NCBI GenBank assembly: GCA_963664605.1
Contig: OY761536.1
Coordinates: 2,232,001-2,296,000 of the forward strand
Source of the DNA: JAHOYW01 sp963664605
Lineage (GTDB): Bacteria > Verrucomicrobiota > Lentisphaeria > Victivallales > Victivallaceae
Direction: 5' to 3'
DNA: 64,000 nt
In this document: piece by piece, positions 34,341-42,547 of the stretch
Layout: each line of letters starts with the position of its first letter
How positions within the stretch are numbered: position 1 is the stretch's first letter
Made by a program: the position numbers and the translations under genes
The notes under the pieces: generated by a model
What the model was told of the DNA's origin: nothing
Database searches by the model: none
The model's input: the letters and a program-made list of their open reading frames with translations, nothing else

Positions 34341-36085
34341 TTTTCCGCTTCCATTTTAAATTCTTTTTTTATATCATCAAGAAGTTTGTCATCAGCGTAT
34401 TCATTGCTTATAGAGCGTAATAAAATTTCTGTTTCCGCCATGTGTTCTCCCAATTTGCAGGCTATATCCTGAACTGTAACCAGGTTTTTATTAATGACTT
34501 CGCTGGCACGTTTCGCAATCTGTTCCCGGCGCAGTTCAGTATTGGTCACATCCGCAATCACCGCGCCTGCGACTTCATTTGCTTCAATACTGAAAATAGT
34601 GATATCCAGCAGCCTGTTGCCTAAGCGGTAAGAGTTCCTGTAAATATCTTTACCGCTGTTCAGGCAGTTCGTGAATAAATCATGAAATGGGACTAAACGC
34701 TTCAGGTCAGCTCCGGCCATTCCAGGCTTCGCGTCGAAAATATCAATTGTCGCGTTACCGAATATTTCCGCGAAACGGCGGTTACATTCTATTAACTGCA
34801 GGTTCTTATCAACTATTACCACTCCGGATGGAATTGTCCGCAGTAATGCGTTAGCCTTTTTCTGTGCATTTTTCCGCATGAAAGACACACACATTGAAGT
34901 CTCGGCTTTTCTGCGCACAAGGGCTGTGGCAAAGCAGCGGCATGAATCATATCCGCAGCCGCCGCAGTTTAGTTCATCTTCGGGCGTGGTCTTCCCAATG
35001 CTGCGTAAAGCCTCCTGTAGTTCCTGAAGACCTACTTCCGGTTCCTGCACTTTATCTGCTGTCGGTGTGTCAGTGATATCTATTTCATATTCCCGCTTCC
35101 GTATATTTTCCGGCAAGTGACAATTCCTGATTACACGCAGCTGTTCAAGCAGTCCGGGTGATTTATGCTGTACTCCGGGCCCATGAACACAACCGCCATG
35201 ACATGCCAGCGCTTCGATAAATACCGGTTTGTCGATTTCCGCGGGTTCCAAGTCATCCAAAGTCAGTTTTAAATTTTCCAACCCGTCGAAATCAGAAAGT
35301 ATGACATCATCAAAATCTGCTCCGAGCTGAAGTGTTTTATTCATGCCGCCGCCGATAGGATAAATAGCTCCTTCTTCAGCTTCTTCAGGTATAAATTTTT
35401 CATCATCATTACAGACAATATTATCTAAGTTTATATCTTTACGGACAAACCAGGCTCGCAGTTCATTAAAAGTCAATGCCGCGTTTATCAGGGCGGGGTG
35501 GCGGTCAGCCTCGTTTTTCTTAGCTATACAAGGGCCGATAAAAACCACCGCGATATCTTTACCGAAAGTATTGCGCAGCATATTAGCGTGCGCAAGGGCA
35601 GGGGACAACAGTTTGCTGATAGCCGGTACGAATTTATCCTGGTACTTACGAATATAATCAACCACCACTGGGCAGGCAGAGGATATAAGTGCGCCGTGGT
35701 CATGATTTTTGAGTATTGCGGTGACATTGGCGCTTACAACCTGAGCCCCAAGAGCAGTTTCACTGACTCCGGCAAACCCCAGTCTTTTTAAAGCTGTAAT
35801 CATTTTTGCAGAAGATATATTTTCAAAATCACTGATCCAGGATGGGGCAAGTGATACATAAACAATTTTACCATCATTTATAAATCTTTCAGCTTTGAGG
35901 CTGTCGTCCCGTACTTTCTTTGCGTGTGCCGGACAGATTTCAACACAGTGACCGCAGGCAATACAAAGTTCGGGGACAACCGCAGCGTGCCCCTTTTCGA
36001 TCTTTATCGCCTTTACTGGACAATGCCGGACGCATTTATAGCAGTCCTGGCATTCCGTTTCCACTGTGTAGATAGGATAGTCCAT
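34337..36085 (-). CDS. Sensory-type [FeFe] hydrogenase with PAS domain (HydS-like)
   Basis: This 582-residue protein has two N-terminal [4Fe-4S] motifs (Cys12-22 and Cys41-51) and a reduced H-cluster domain. The H-cluster motifs are SSACPV (Cys138), GPCIAKKNE (Cys186) and ACHGGCVHGPG (Cys295, Cys299). An extra cluster motif CGGCGYDSCRCF (374-385), a PAS domain (about 412-520) and a helical tail follow. The four cluster-holding cysteines are kept, but the proton-transfer cysteine is Ala137. This is the pattern of group C sensory hydrogenases, and the neighbouring phosphatase fits the phosphatase-linked type. It is the first gene of the operon, so it probably senses H2 or redox state and signals through the phosphatase. 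Confidence 0.9.
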   Translation of the reverse strand: MDYPIYTVETECQDCYKCVRHCPVKAIKIEKGHAAVVPELCIACGHCVEICPAHAKKVRDDSLKAERFINDGKIVYVSLAPSWISDFENISSAKMITALKRLGFAGVSETALGAQVVSANVTAILKNHDHGALISSACPVVVDYIRKYQDKFVPAISKLLSPALAHANMLRNTFGKDIAVVFIGPCIAKKNEADRHPALINAALTFNELRAWFVRKDINLDNIVCNDDEKFIPEEAEEGAIYPIGGGMNKTLQLGADFDDVILSDFDGLENLKLTLDDLEPAEIDKPVFIEALACHGGCVHGPGVQHKSPGLLEQLRVIRNCHLPENIRKREYEIDITDTPTADKVQEPEVGLQELQEALRSIGKTTPEDELNCGGCGYDSCRCFATALVRRKAETSMCVSFMRKNAQKKANALLRTIPSGVVIVDKNLQLIECNRRFAEIFGNATIDIFDAKPGMAGADLKRLVPFHDLFTNCLNSGKDIYRNSYRLGNRLLDITIFSIEANEVAGAVIADVTNTELRREQIAKRASEVINKNLVTVQDIACKLGEHMAETEILLRSISNEYADDKLLDDIKKEFKMEAEK

Positions 36086-36158
36086 TATTGAAGTCCCTGT
36101 TTTTTTAATCCCTGCTTTTAATAGGTATTTTTATATTGATATAAAAGTATCTATTGGG

Positions 36159-36186
36159 ATTATAGTGCCTGAATTAAGAAAGTCAA
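36159..36186 (-). promoter_or_regulatory. Sigma70-like promoter of the hydrogenase operon
   Basis: On the minus strand TTGACT (36186-36181), a 16-base spacer and TATAAT (36164-36159) precede the HydS-like gene by about 75 bases. It is the only good promoter I see upstream of the five-gene unit. Confidence 0.75.
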
Positions 36187-36270
36187 CCATTAATTAATAT
36201 TTTTTTATGAATATTTTTATATAAATATATTTTTATACATTAAAAAGCCTCAAAAAAATCTTTTTAAACG

Positions 36271-36299
36271 TTGTTTTTGCCGCTGTCCGGCATTATAAT
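36271..36299 (+). promoter_or_regulatory. Sigma70-like promoter of the CE7 esterase gene
   Basis: TTGTTT (36271-36276), a 17-base spacer and TATAAT (36294-36299) lie about 48 bases before the esterase ATG. AAGGAA at about 36334 is the ribosome-binding site. Confidence 0.65.
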
Positions 36300-36346
36300 C
36301 TTTAATCTTTGGTTATTAAAAACTAACAATCTTAAGGAATTTTATT

Positions 36347-37318
36347 ATGCCTCTTGTTGACATGCCTCTTGAAAAGCTGGAAAATTATCAGGGCCTGAAT
36401 CCATGTCCCGCAGATTTTGATGAATTTTGGGATAAAGGACTTGAAGAAATGCGTCGGATTGATCCTGAACTTGAACTGGTTCCCGCTGATTTTCAGGTTG
36501 ACTTTGCCGAATGTTTCAATATGTATTTTACCGGGGTCGGCGGAGCCCGGGTGCACGCTAAACTCGTACGTCCCAAAAACATAAGTTATCCTCAGCCGGC
36601 TGTACTTCAATTTCATGGTTACTCAGGGGATTGTGGAGACTGGCAGGGCAAACTGGGATATGCCGCGCAGGGATATACTGTTGCGGCGCTGGATTGTCGC
36701 GGCCAGGGGGGATTTTCTGAAGATGTCGGAGGAGTGAAAGGCTGGACCTTGCGTGGGCATTTTGTTCGCGGACTTGATAACGCGTTGGAGGGAAAACCTG
36801 AAAAATTATTGTTCAGGAACATTTTTCTTGATACGGCGCAGATGGCGAAAATCGTTATGGAAATGCCTGAAGTCGATGAAAAGCGTGTTGGCGCTATGGG
36901 CGGCAGCCAGGGCGGCGGTTTGACTTTGGCCTGTGCTTCGCTGGTTCCTGAAATCAAGCGTGTAGCTCCAAACTTCCCGTTCCTGACGGATTACCGGCGG
37001 GTCTGGGAGATGGATCTGGATGTCGGGGCTTATGAAGAACTGCGTATTTTCTTCCGCAAGTTCGATTCGCAACACAAGCGTGAAAATGAAATTTTTGAAA
37101 TGCTCGGTTATATTGACATCCAAAATCTTACCAAACGCATTGGCGGTGAAGTCATGATGGCGGTTGGTTTAATGGATACGATATGTCCGCCGTCTACGCA
37201 GTTTGCGGCTTACAATAAGATTAAATCCAAGAAATCATTAGAGATATATCCCGACTTCGGGCATGAAGGTTTGCCGGGACATGAGGATAAAGTCTTTCAG
37301 TTTATGAGTGGGCTGTGA
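36347..37318 (+). CDS. Acetyl xylan esterase / cephalosporin C deacetylase (carbohydrate esterase family 7)
   Basis: This 323-residue alpha/beta-hydrolase has the CE7 signatures: HGYSG near residue 90, RGQGG (118-122), the nucleophile elbow GGSQGG with Ser187, the acidic GLMDTICPP, and the catalytic His in FGHEG near the C-terminus. It removes acetyl groups from xylooligosaccharides or related sugars. There is no signal peptide, which fits the family's usual cytosolic place. It has its own promoter and is divergent from the hydrogenase operon. A short direct repeat of GTGGGCTG spans its stop codon, and repeat copy B follows. Confidence 0.92.
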   Translation: MPLVDMPLEKLENYQGLNPCPADFDEFWDKGLEEMRRIDPELELVPADFQVDFAECFNMYFTGVGGARVHAKLVRPKNISYPQPAVLQFHGYSGDCGDWQGKLGYAAQGYTVAALDCRGQGGFSEDVGGVKGWTLRGHFVRGLDNALEGKPEKLLFRNIFLDTAQMAKIVMEMPEVDEKRVGAMGGSQGGGLTLACASLVPEIKRVAPNFPFLTDYRRVWEMDLDVGAYEELRIFFRKFDSQHKRENEIFEMLGYIDIQNLTKRIGGEVMMAVGLMDTICPPSTQFAAYNKIKSKKSLEIYPDFGHEGLPGHEDKVFQFMSGL

Positions 37319-37330
37319 GCTGTGGGCTGA

Positions 37331-37507
37331 GATTAAAAAAATCTTTTAATCTTTTACTCAAAAAGACCTGATCCAAACATTTGTTTGGGCGCGGTCTCGC
37401 GGCGAAACGCGAGTCGTATGACCACTTAGCGTAGTCTAGTGGTCATACGAAACTACTTACGACTAAATCTTTCTGGCGAGAGCGTACAACTGATATTAGA
37501 AGCCTAC
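37331..37507 (+). repeat. Modular hairpin repeat, copy B (left flank of the unknown AT-rich gene)
   Basis: The lead is GATTAAAA/TTTTAATC-like AT-rich DNA. The shared dyad CCAAACA-TT-TGTTTGG is at 37373-37388. Then come hairpin CTCGCG/CGCGAG (37396-37413) and a perfect 13-base hairpin, TCGTATGACCACT/AGTGGTCATACGA (37414-37450). The shared end is GGCGAGAGCG..ACAACTGA, closing with AGAAGCCTAC (37498-37507). That closing motif appears inverted in copy C at 38921. The middle hairpins differ from those of copies A and C while the ends agree. The stretch 37508-37669 that follows is AT-rich with nothing I recognise. Confidence 0.85.
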
Positions 37508-37669
37508 ATCTTGTTTGCTCAATAAAGAAGTAAACAAGATTAACTATGTATCCTGCTTATATAAGTCCTTTATTATTTGTAACATAGCAAATGATGAATA
37601 TAGTATTTATGCTTGAGATAGAGATTAAACTGATTATATGATATTATATTTTATCATGGGGAAAGTATT

Positions 37670-38869
37670 ATGTTGCTTAGTTGGAAAGTTAGATACCTAG
37701 ATAGAGGTGATAAAGAGTTCAAAGATAGGGAGCTTTTTTTAGACCTGGATTCTTTACCTTCAGAAGATAGAATAAAAATAGAATTGGCTATTGAACAAGA
37801 AAAATTTGATAATAATTCAAGAATATTTTTAAAATTTCGTCATCTCTTCAAAGAAGGGACATTTGATGAATTGCTAGAAAAATATCAAATTTTTAATTGT
37901 TTTTGCATTCCTGATTATTTTGAAGATGAGTTGGGAAATGAACTATCTGTGACAGAGGCTATGACTATTAAACATGCTAAACCGAATTCTACAGTTGTTT
38001 ATCTTCCTGATACTCGAACATTCATTGAATTTTCGAAACCTCCAACAGAAGAAGATGCTATTAAATATGGAATAGAACATACAATTCCCATTGATCTATC
38101 ACGAATCAATTTTATTGATAAGGAGATAAAAAAATTAAATCTTTTTGTTGATGAGATAATAATTCTCTCTAGTCTACCATTTAAACCTCCAGCCTTACGT
38201 CGTTATCCTGAACTCAAAGTAGCAATGAAGATTACGAATGCTCAACTAGATTCTTTTGTCTTAAGGTTTCGCCGTTTATTTATGAATAATGAAATGGTAA
38301 ACTATTTTAGAATATGTAAATTGTTCATAGATTATCCCGAGGATGAAAGAGAATATCGCTTTGATCATCCAATGCGTTTATTGTGGAAACGCAAAAAAAA
38401 GGAAGTAGATTCACTTCTCAAATTACCCTTTGGAAAGTTATTTCCTATAAAAGACCTTTTAGAATCTGATGATTATGAGTTCACGGTTAAAGATTTAATT
38501 GATGCCTTCTTATATACGAAATTTGTTCATCAACCTAATCCTGATTCTGAAAAATTGTATAAAAGAGGTTTAATAATTGCTAAAGGCAATAAAGATGTAC
38601 TGTTATTTTATTTTTGTTTTGCAATTTATCGGTTGGCAAATGAGTATATCACTTTAGGTAAATGGATAAAACAAATTTTGATTCTTATGGATAAATTTTC
38701 ACCTGAATCGAATCATGTTGAGAAGTTAGATAATATGTCAAGAGCGTTTGAAAGAACTATTAATGATAAAATATGGGAACTAGCAAATGAATTATGGAAA
38801 AAAGATGGCTCCCCGAGTTGCGGTGCAATCAAATATAAAGAACAGGCAGAATTGATTTTACGCGATTGA
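37670..38869 (+). CDS. Protein of unknown function, AT-rich, bounded by inverted repeats
   Basis: A 399-residue protein I do not recognise. It starts MLLSWKVRYLDRGDKEFKDR, is rich in Lys, Glu, Asp, Leu and Phe, has no signal peptide or clear membrane helix, and looks helical and soluble. The C-terminal third (about 300-399) could be a helical repeat region. Codon use is visibly AT-rich (AAA, GAT, TTT, AGA) unlike the genes on both sides, which suggests recent acquisition. It lies exactly between repeat copies B and C, which face each other in inverted orientation. The position between repeats and near recCBD hints at an accessory or defence role, but nothing in the sequence proves one. Confidence 0.8.
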   Translation: MLLSWKVRYLDRGDKEFKDRELFLDLDSLPSEDRIKIELAIEQEKFDNNSRIFLKFRHLFKEGTFDELLEKYQIFNCFCIPDYFEDELGNELSVTEAMTIKHAKPNSTVVYLPDTRTFIEFSKPPTEEDAIKYGIEHTIPIDLSRINFIDKEIKKLNLFVDEIIILSSLPFKPPALRRYPELKVAMKITNAQLDSFVLRFRRLFMNNEMVNYFRICKLFIDYPEDEREYRFDHPMRLLWKRKKKEVDSLLKLPFGKLFPIKDLLESDDYEFTVKDLIDAFLYTKFVHQPNPDSEKLYKRGLIIAKGNKDVLLFYFCFAIYRLANEYITLGKWIKQILILMDKFSPESNHVEKLDNMSRAFERTINDKIWELANELWKKDGSPSCGAIKYKEQAELILRD

Positions 38870-38920
38870 GGAGTTTTGCTGACCAATTCAATGTTATCCG
38901 CATCGCTTTGCGATGGCGAA

Positions 38921-39080
38921 GTAGGCTTCTGTACTCAGTTGTGCGCTCTCGCGGGAAATATAATCCCGTGGGTGGTTTCGCCTATGGCGATCAGCGGTTC
39001 GCCGCTGAACCGCGCCCAAACAAATGTTTGGATCAGATATTTTTTTAGTTAAGGATTAAAAGATTTTTAGTTAAAGATTT
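38921..39080 (-). repeat. Modular hairpin repeat, copy C (right flank, inverted)
   Basis: Read on the minus strand it shares with copy A the run from the AT-rich lead through GATCCAAACATTTGTTTGGG (dyad at 39016-39031), CGCGGTTCAGCGGCGAACC and CTGATCGCC to CCCGCGAGAGCG. It shares ACAACTGA and AGAAGCCTAC with copy B. It contains a CAGCGG-TTCG-CCGCTG hairpin (38992-39007), that is, a UUCG-type tetraloop if transcribed. A further hairpin CATCGC/GCGATG (38901-38915) lies just outside the shared part. It ends about 70 bases before recC. Confidence 0.85.
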
Positions 39081-39120
39081 TTTTGTTTTTTTCTATTTAT
39101 TTTACTCGATTCCATGTTAG

Positions 39121-39139
39121 ATTATAGCAACGCTATAAT
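39121..39139. promoter_or_regulatory. Dyad in the recC promoter region
   Basis: ATTATAGC-AAC-GCTATAAT is a perfect 8-base inverted repeat ending 13 bases before the recC start codon. It contains TATAAT (39134-39139), but no matching -35 box is clear. It may be an operator or part of the promoter. Confidence 0.35.
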
Positions 39140-39151
39140 TACGGAGTCAGA

Positions 39152-42100
39152 ATGGAATCGGTTCGCAGTTTTGAAAAATCCAATAAGTTTCATTTAATCA
39201 GTTCAAATCGACTGGAAAACCTGTGCGCTGACCTCGCTCAACGTATGAACGCTCCATGCAGTAAATCCATTCTCAGCCCCGAAAATGTGATTGTTCAGAG
39301 CCGCGGCATGGAACGCTATTTGCGCCTGGAACTGGCAAAAATACAAGGCGTTTCGGCAAATATGGAATTTCCGTTTCCTAACAGATTTGCCTCTGAATAT
39401 GTATTTAAACCTTTGCTGGACGGCAAAAAAGAAAATACGCTTGATCTTGGTATTTTCGCTTGGAATATTTTTAAAGTGCTGCCGGAATTGGCTGAAAATG
39501 ATGAAGATTTCAAACCTTTGCGGTCATACTTGACGGATGACCCGTCTAAATTGAAGACTTTTCAGCTTTCACAGCGCATAGCTGATTTGTTTGAACAATA
39601 TGTTGTTTTTCGCCCTGATATTGTGCGTAAGTGGTCCTTTGAAAATAATCCATACGAAGAAAATCCGCACAGCGCCTGGCAGGCTAAATTATGGCATAAA
39701 GCAGTTCCGTATTACAAGGGATTTCATTTTGCCGATCTTTATTGGCATTTCCTGAAATGTACTTATCCTGATATTTACGGTGTATCCAGTTTGAAGAAAC
39801 CGGATTTTGCGGAGCTGAAGAAAATCAAACGCGTATTTTTGTTCGGTTTTTCGTCAATGGCGCCGGTGTTTCTGGATTTGTTCATTGCCGTATCAAAATA
39901 TATTGATGTTTATTTTTATTATCTGAACCCTTGTGAATCTGAATGGCAGTATGACTTGAGTGAACGCGCTAAACTGCATTTTCAGATGGTCGAAAAAGCT
40001 GATTGCTGTTTGTCGCCGGAATTTGACGGCAGCAATGCTTTATTGAGTTCCATGGGCGGACAGGGCAGGGAATTTTTCGCTCTGCTCGGTTCCACCGACG
40101 AAGACGCTGAACCTTTGTTTGATGACTGTTATGAAGCGGAAACACTTTTGCGTAAAATACAGCGGGATGTCCAATTAGGGGAAACCCCGGCAAAAGAGGA
40201 TATTTTACCGGATGACCGCAGTATTCAGGTTCATTCCTGTCATACTCCGATGCGAGAGGTCGAAGTCCTGTTTGAAAATTTGAGCGCGATGTTTCAGTCT
40301 GACCCGACGCTGCTGCCGAAAGACATTCTGGTACTGACCCCGAACATTGATACTTACTCGCCTTATATTGAAGCGGTTTTCAAATCGCGTGCCGAAGATG
40401 ATCCGCGCCGTTGTTTTATCAGCCTCGCCGACCGTAGCCAGGCTGGAGCGTTTATGGAGGCTGAGACATTTTTAAATATTTTGAAAATAAGCTGCAGCCG
40501 TTTCAAAGCCTCGGAAGTTTTGGGTATTCTCGAAAGTCCGGCGGTTTCCATGGCATTCGAAATGGATGAAAAGATGGTGGCTATTGTCAGACAATGGATT
40601 ATTGACGCGAAAATATTTTGGGGCGTGGACGGGGAATTCAGAGAGGAAACTGTAGGAGTTAATTTCAGCGAGCAATCGTGGAAGCAGGGAATTGAAAGAA
40701 TTCTGGCAGGTTTTGCTTTCGGCAGTGAAAATGAGGACTCTGGCAGGACATTTTCGGTCGGCGGAGAAGATATTCTGCCGTTTCATTGTTGTGAAGGCGG
40801 CAGCGCGGTATTATTCGGAAAACTTATTGAGTTTCTGGAAAGCCTGTTTGCATTGCGGGTTCGACTGAAAAGTGACAGCGATATCGAACCGGGAACTTTT
40901 ACAGCCCGATGGTGGGATGAAGTCCTTAACGGTGTGATTGATAAATTCTTTCCTGACTCAAATGATTTTGCGCGTTCGACTGCTCTTTTGCGCGAGGCGG
41001 TAAAAACGGTTCTGGACAGCGTTGTGGAAAGTGAATATGAAGACGGGATCAGTTTTGAGATAATATATAATGAAATCTCCGCCTTTTTCACTAATAACCG
41101 GGTGAGCGGCGGATTTTTACGGGGTGGAATAACTTTCTGCGAGGCACGCCCTCTGCGAAGCATTCCAGCCAGGGTTGTGTGTATGCTGGGGCTTGACGAG
41201 AAAAGTTTTCCACGCAAGGAAAAGCATTTATCTTTCGATCTAATGGCGCATAAGCCGCGCCTTGGCGACCGTTCAGCGCGTAAAGATGACCGCTATCTGT
41301 TTCTGGAAACTCTGCTTTCGGCACGGGACTGTTTTTATGTCAGTTATGTGGGGCAGGGGGAGAAAGACAATGAACCGCGCCTGCCTAGTGTAGTTTTATG
41401 TGAGCTGCTTGAATACGTTTACGAATATTACTCTTTGGCTAAGGATAGCTTGACTACGCTTCATCCTCTTCACGCCTTCAGTTGGAAATATTTTATTGAC
41501 GGAAAAATAAAAGATGAATACGGCGCAAAACTGGGAATAAAGATCCCTGACAAGCTGATTTCATATTCGGCGGATGACTGTAAACTGGCAAAGCTCCGGT
41601 TTGAAGATATAAAAGCACCTGAGTTCGCGGATAGTGACTTAGCTGTTATTCCTGAGGAATTGTACCGTATAGATTTAGATGATTTATGCGCTTTCTTTAC
41701 TAATCCTGCTAAATACTTCTTAGAGAAATGTTTGCAGGTGTATCCGCAGATAAGGGAGCTCCCGGAGCTGGATGATTGTGAGAGCTTTGAAATAGAAAAC
41801 GGTTTAGAACGTTACAAGCTGGCTGAATCAATCATCAAAAAATACCTGCCGGAATGGAATAAATATAATAAAGAGGAACTCAGGGAAGCTTTACGGAAAC
41901 GTTTTCATGCTGAAGGTATCTTGCCGGTTAAAAGTTGGGGCGATATAGAGTTCGATAAGTTTTTCGAGGATTTTCTGCCTTTTGCCGAAAAGCTCAATCC
42001 TGTGGTTTCGCAGCCTGCGGAGCTTGTTGTCAGGGAGCAGCATTTTGATAATGGAGTGTTGCTGCAGGCTAAGTTTGATGATTTATACATTGTGGATAAT

Positions 42101-42547
42101 GAAACTAAGCAAATACAGTTTAAGTATTCAAATATTAGCGATAAAGCTAAATATTTGATAAGGGCTTCGTTATACGGTCTTGCCGCATGTGCTATGGAGG
42201 CGGTTCCCGGCAAAGTGGAATCGAAATTGATCGGCAGAGATAAGGAGGAAATATTTGCTTCTCAGAATGTCGAAGCCGCCAGAGAAAAACTTGGGCGTTT
42301 AACGAATTTATATCTTCAAGGTTTAAAAAGCCCCCTTGAATTTTACCCGAATGTTTCATTGGCTTATGTCAGGAAAGATGATATTAATGCCGCGTTGAAG
42401 AAGTGGGATAGCACAGATTACTATACAGGTGACGGCGATGACGCCTATATAAATTGCTGTTTTGGCAAAACCTTAAAGGCAACGGAAAAATTCAAAGAAA
42501 TATCCAGGGAGATAGTGGATCTGTTGAGCTTGGGAGGAGGCAGGTGA
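39152..42547 (+). CDS. recC: Exodeoxyribonuclease V gamma subunit RecC
   Basis: This 1131-residue RecC-type protein starts with the typical HLISSNRLENLCADLAQRMN and VIVQSRGMERYLRLELAK segment. It includes IQVHSCHTPMREVEVLFENL and LRGGITFCEARPLRSIPARVV, both common to RecC. RecC scans DNA for the Chi site and splits the strands in the RecBCD helicase-nuclease, which repairs double-strand breaks and degrades foreign DNA. GGAG precedes the ATG. It starts the recC-recB-recD operon, with the stop codon overlapping recB. Confidence 0.93.
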   Translation: MESVRSFEKSNKFHLISSNRLENLCADLAQRMNAPCSKSILSPENVIVQSRGMERYLRLELAKIQGVSANMEFPFPNRFASEYVFKPLLDGKKENTLDLGIFAWNIFKVLPELAENDEDFKPLRSYLTDDPSKLKTFQLSQRIADLFEQYVVFRPDIVRKWSFENNPYEENPHSAWQAKLWHKAVPYYKGFHFADLYWHFLKCTYPDIYGVSSLKKPDFAELKKIKRVFLFGFSSMAPVFLDLFIAVSKYIDVYFYYLNPCESEWQYDLSERAKLHFQMVEKADCCLSPEFDGSNALLSSMGGQGREFFALLGSTDEDAEPLFDDCYEAETLLRKIQRDVQLGETPAKEDILPDDRSIQVHSCHTPMREVEVLFENLSAMFQSDPTLLPKDILVLTPNIDTYSPYIEAVFKSRAEDDPRRCFISLADRSQAGAFMEAETFLNILKISCSRFKASEVLGILESPAVSMAFEMDEKMVAIVRQWIIDAKIFWGVDGEFREETVGVNFSEQSWKQGIERILAGFAFGSENEDSGRTFSVGGEDILPFHCCEGGSAVLFGKLIEFLESLFALRVRLKSDSDIEPGTFTARWWDEVLNGVIDKFFPDSNDFARSTALLREAVKTVLDSVVESEYEDGISFEIIYNEISAFFTNNRVSGGFLRGGITFCEARPLRSIPARVVCMLGLDEKSFPRKEKHLSFDLMAHKPRLGDRSARKDDRYLFLETLLSARDCFYVSYVGQGEKDNEPRLPSVVLCELLEYVYEYYSLAKDSLTTLHPLHAFSWKYFIDGKIKDEYGAKLGIKIPDKLISYSADDCKLAKLRFEDIKAPEFADSDLAVIPEELYRIDLDDLCAFFTNPAKYFLEKCLQVYPQIRELPELDDCESFEIENGLERYKLAESIIKKYLPEWNKYNKEELREALRKRFHAEGILPVKSWGDIEFDKFFEDFLPFAEKLNPVVSQPAELVVREQHFDNGVLLQAKFDDLYIVDNETKQIQFKYSNISDKAKYLIRASLYGLAACAMEAVPGKVESKLIGRDKEEIFASQNVEAAREKLGRLTNLYLQGLKSPLEFYPNVSLAYVRKDDINAALKKWDSTDYYTGDGDDAYINCCFGKTLKATEKFKEISREIVDLLSLGGGR

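Noticed and set aside
42454..42543. ATG at 42454 as the recB start.
   Set aside because: It lies inside recC and adds residues unlike RecB; the GTG at 42544 has a strong ribosome-binding site and the usual overlap with the recC stop.
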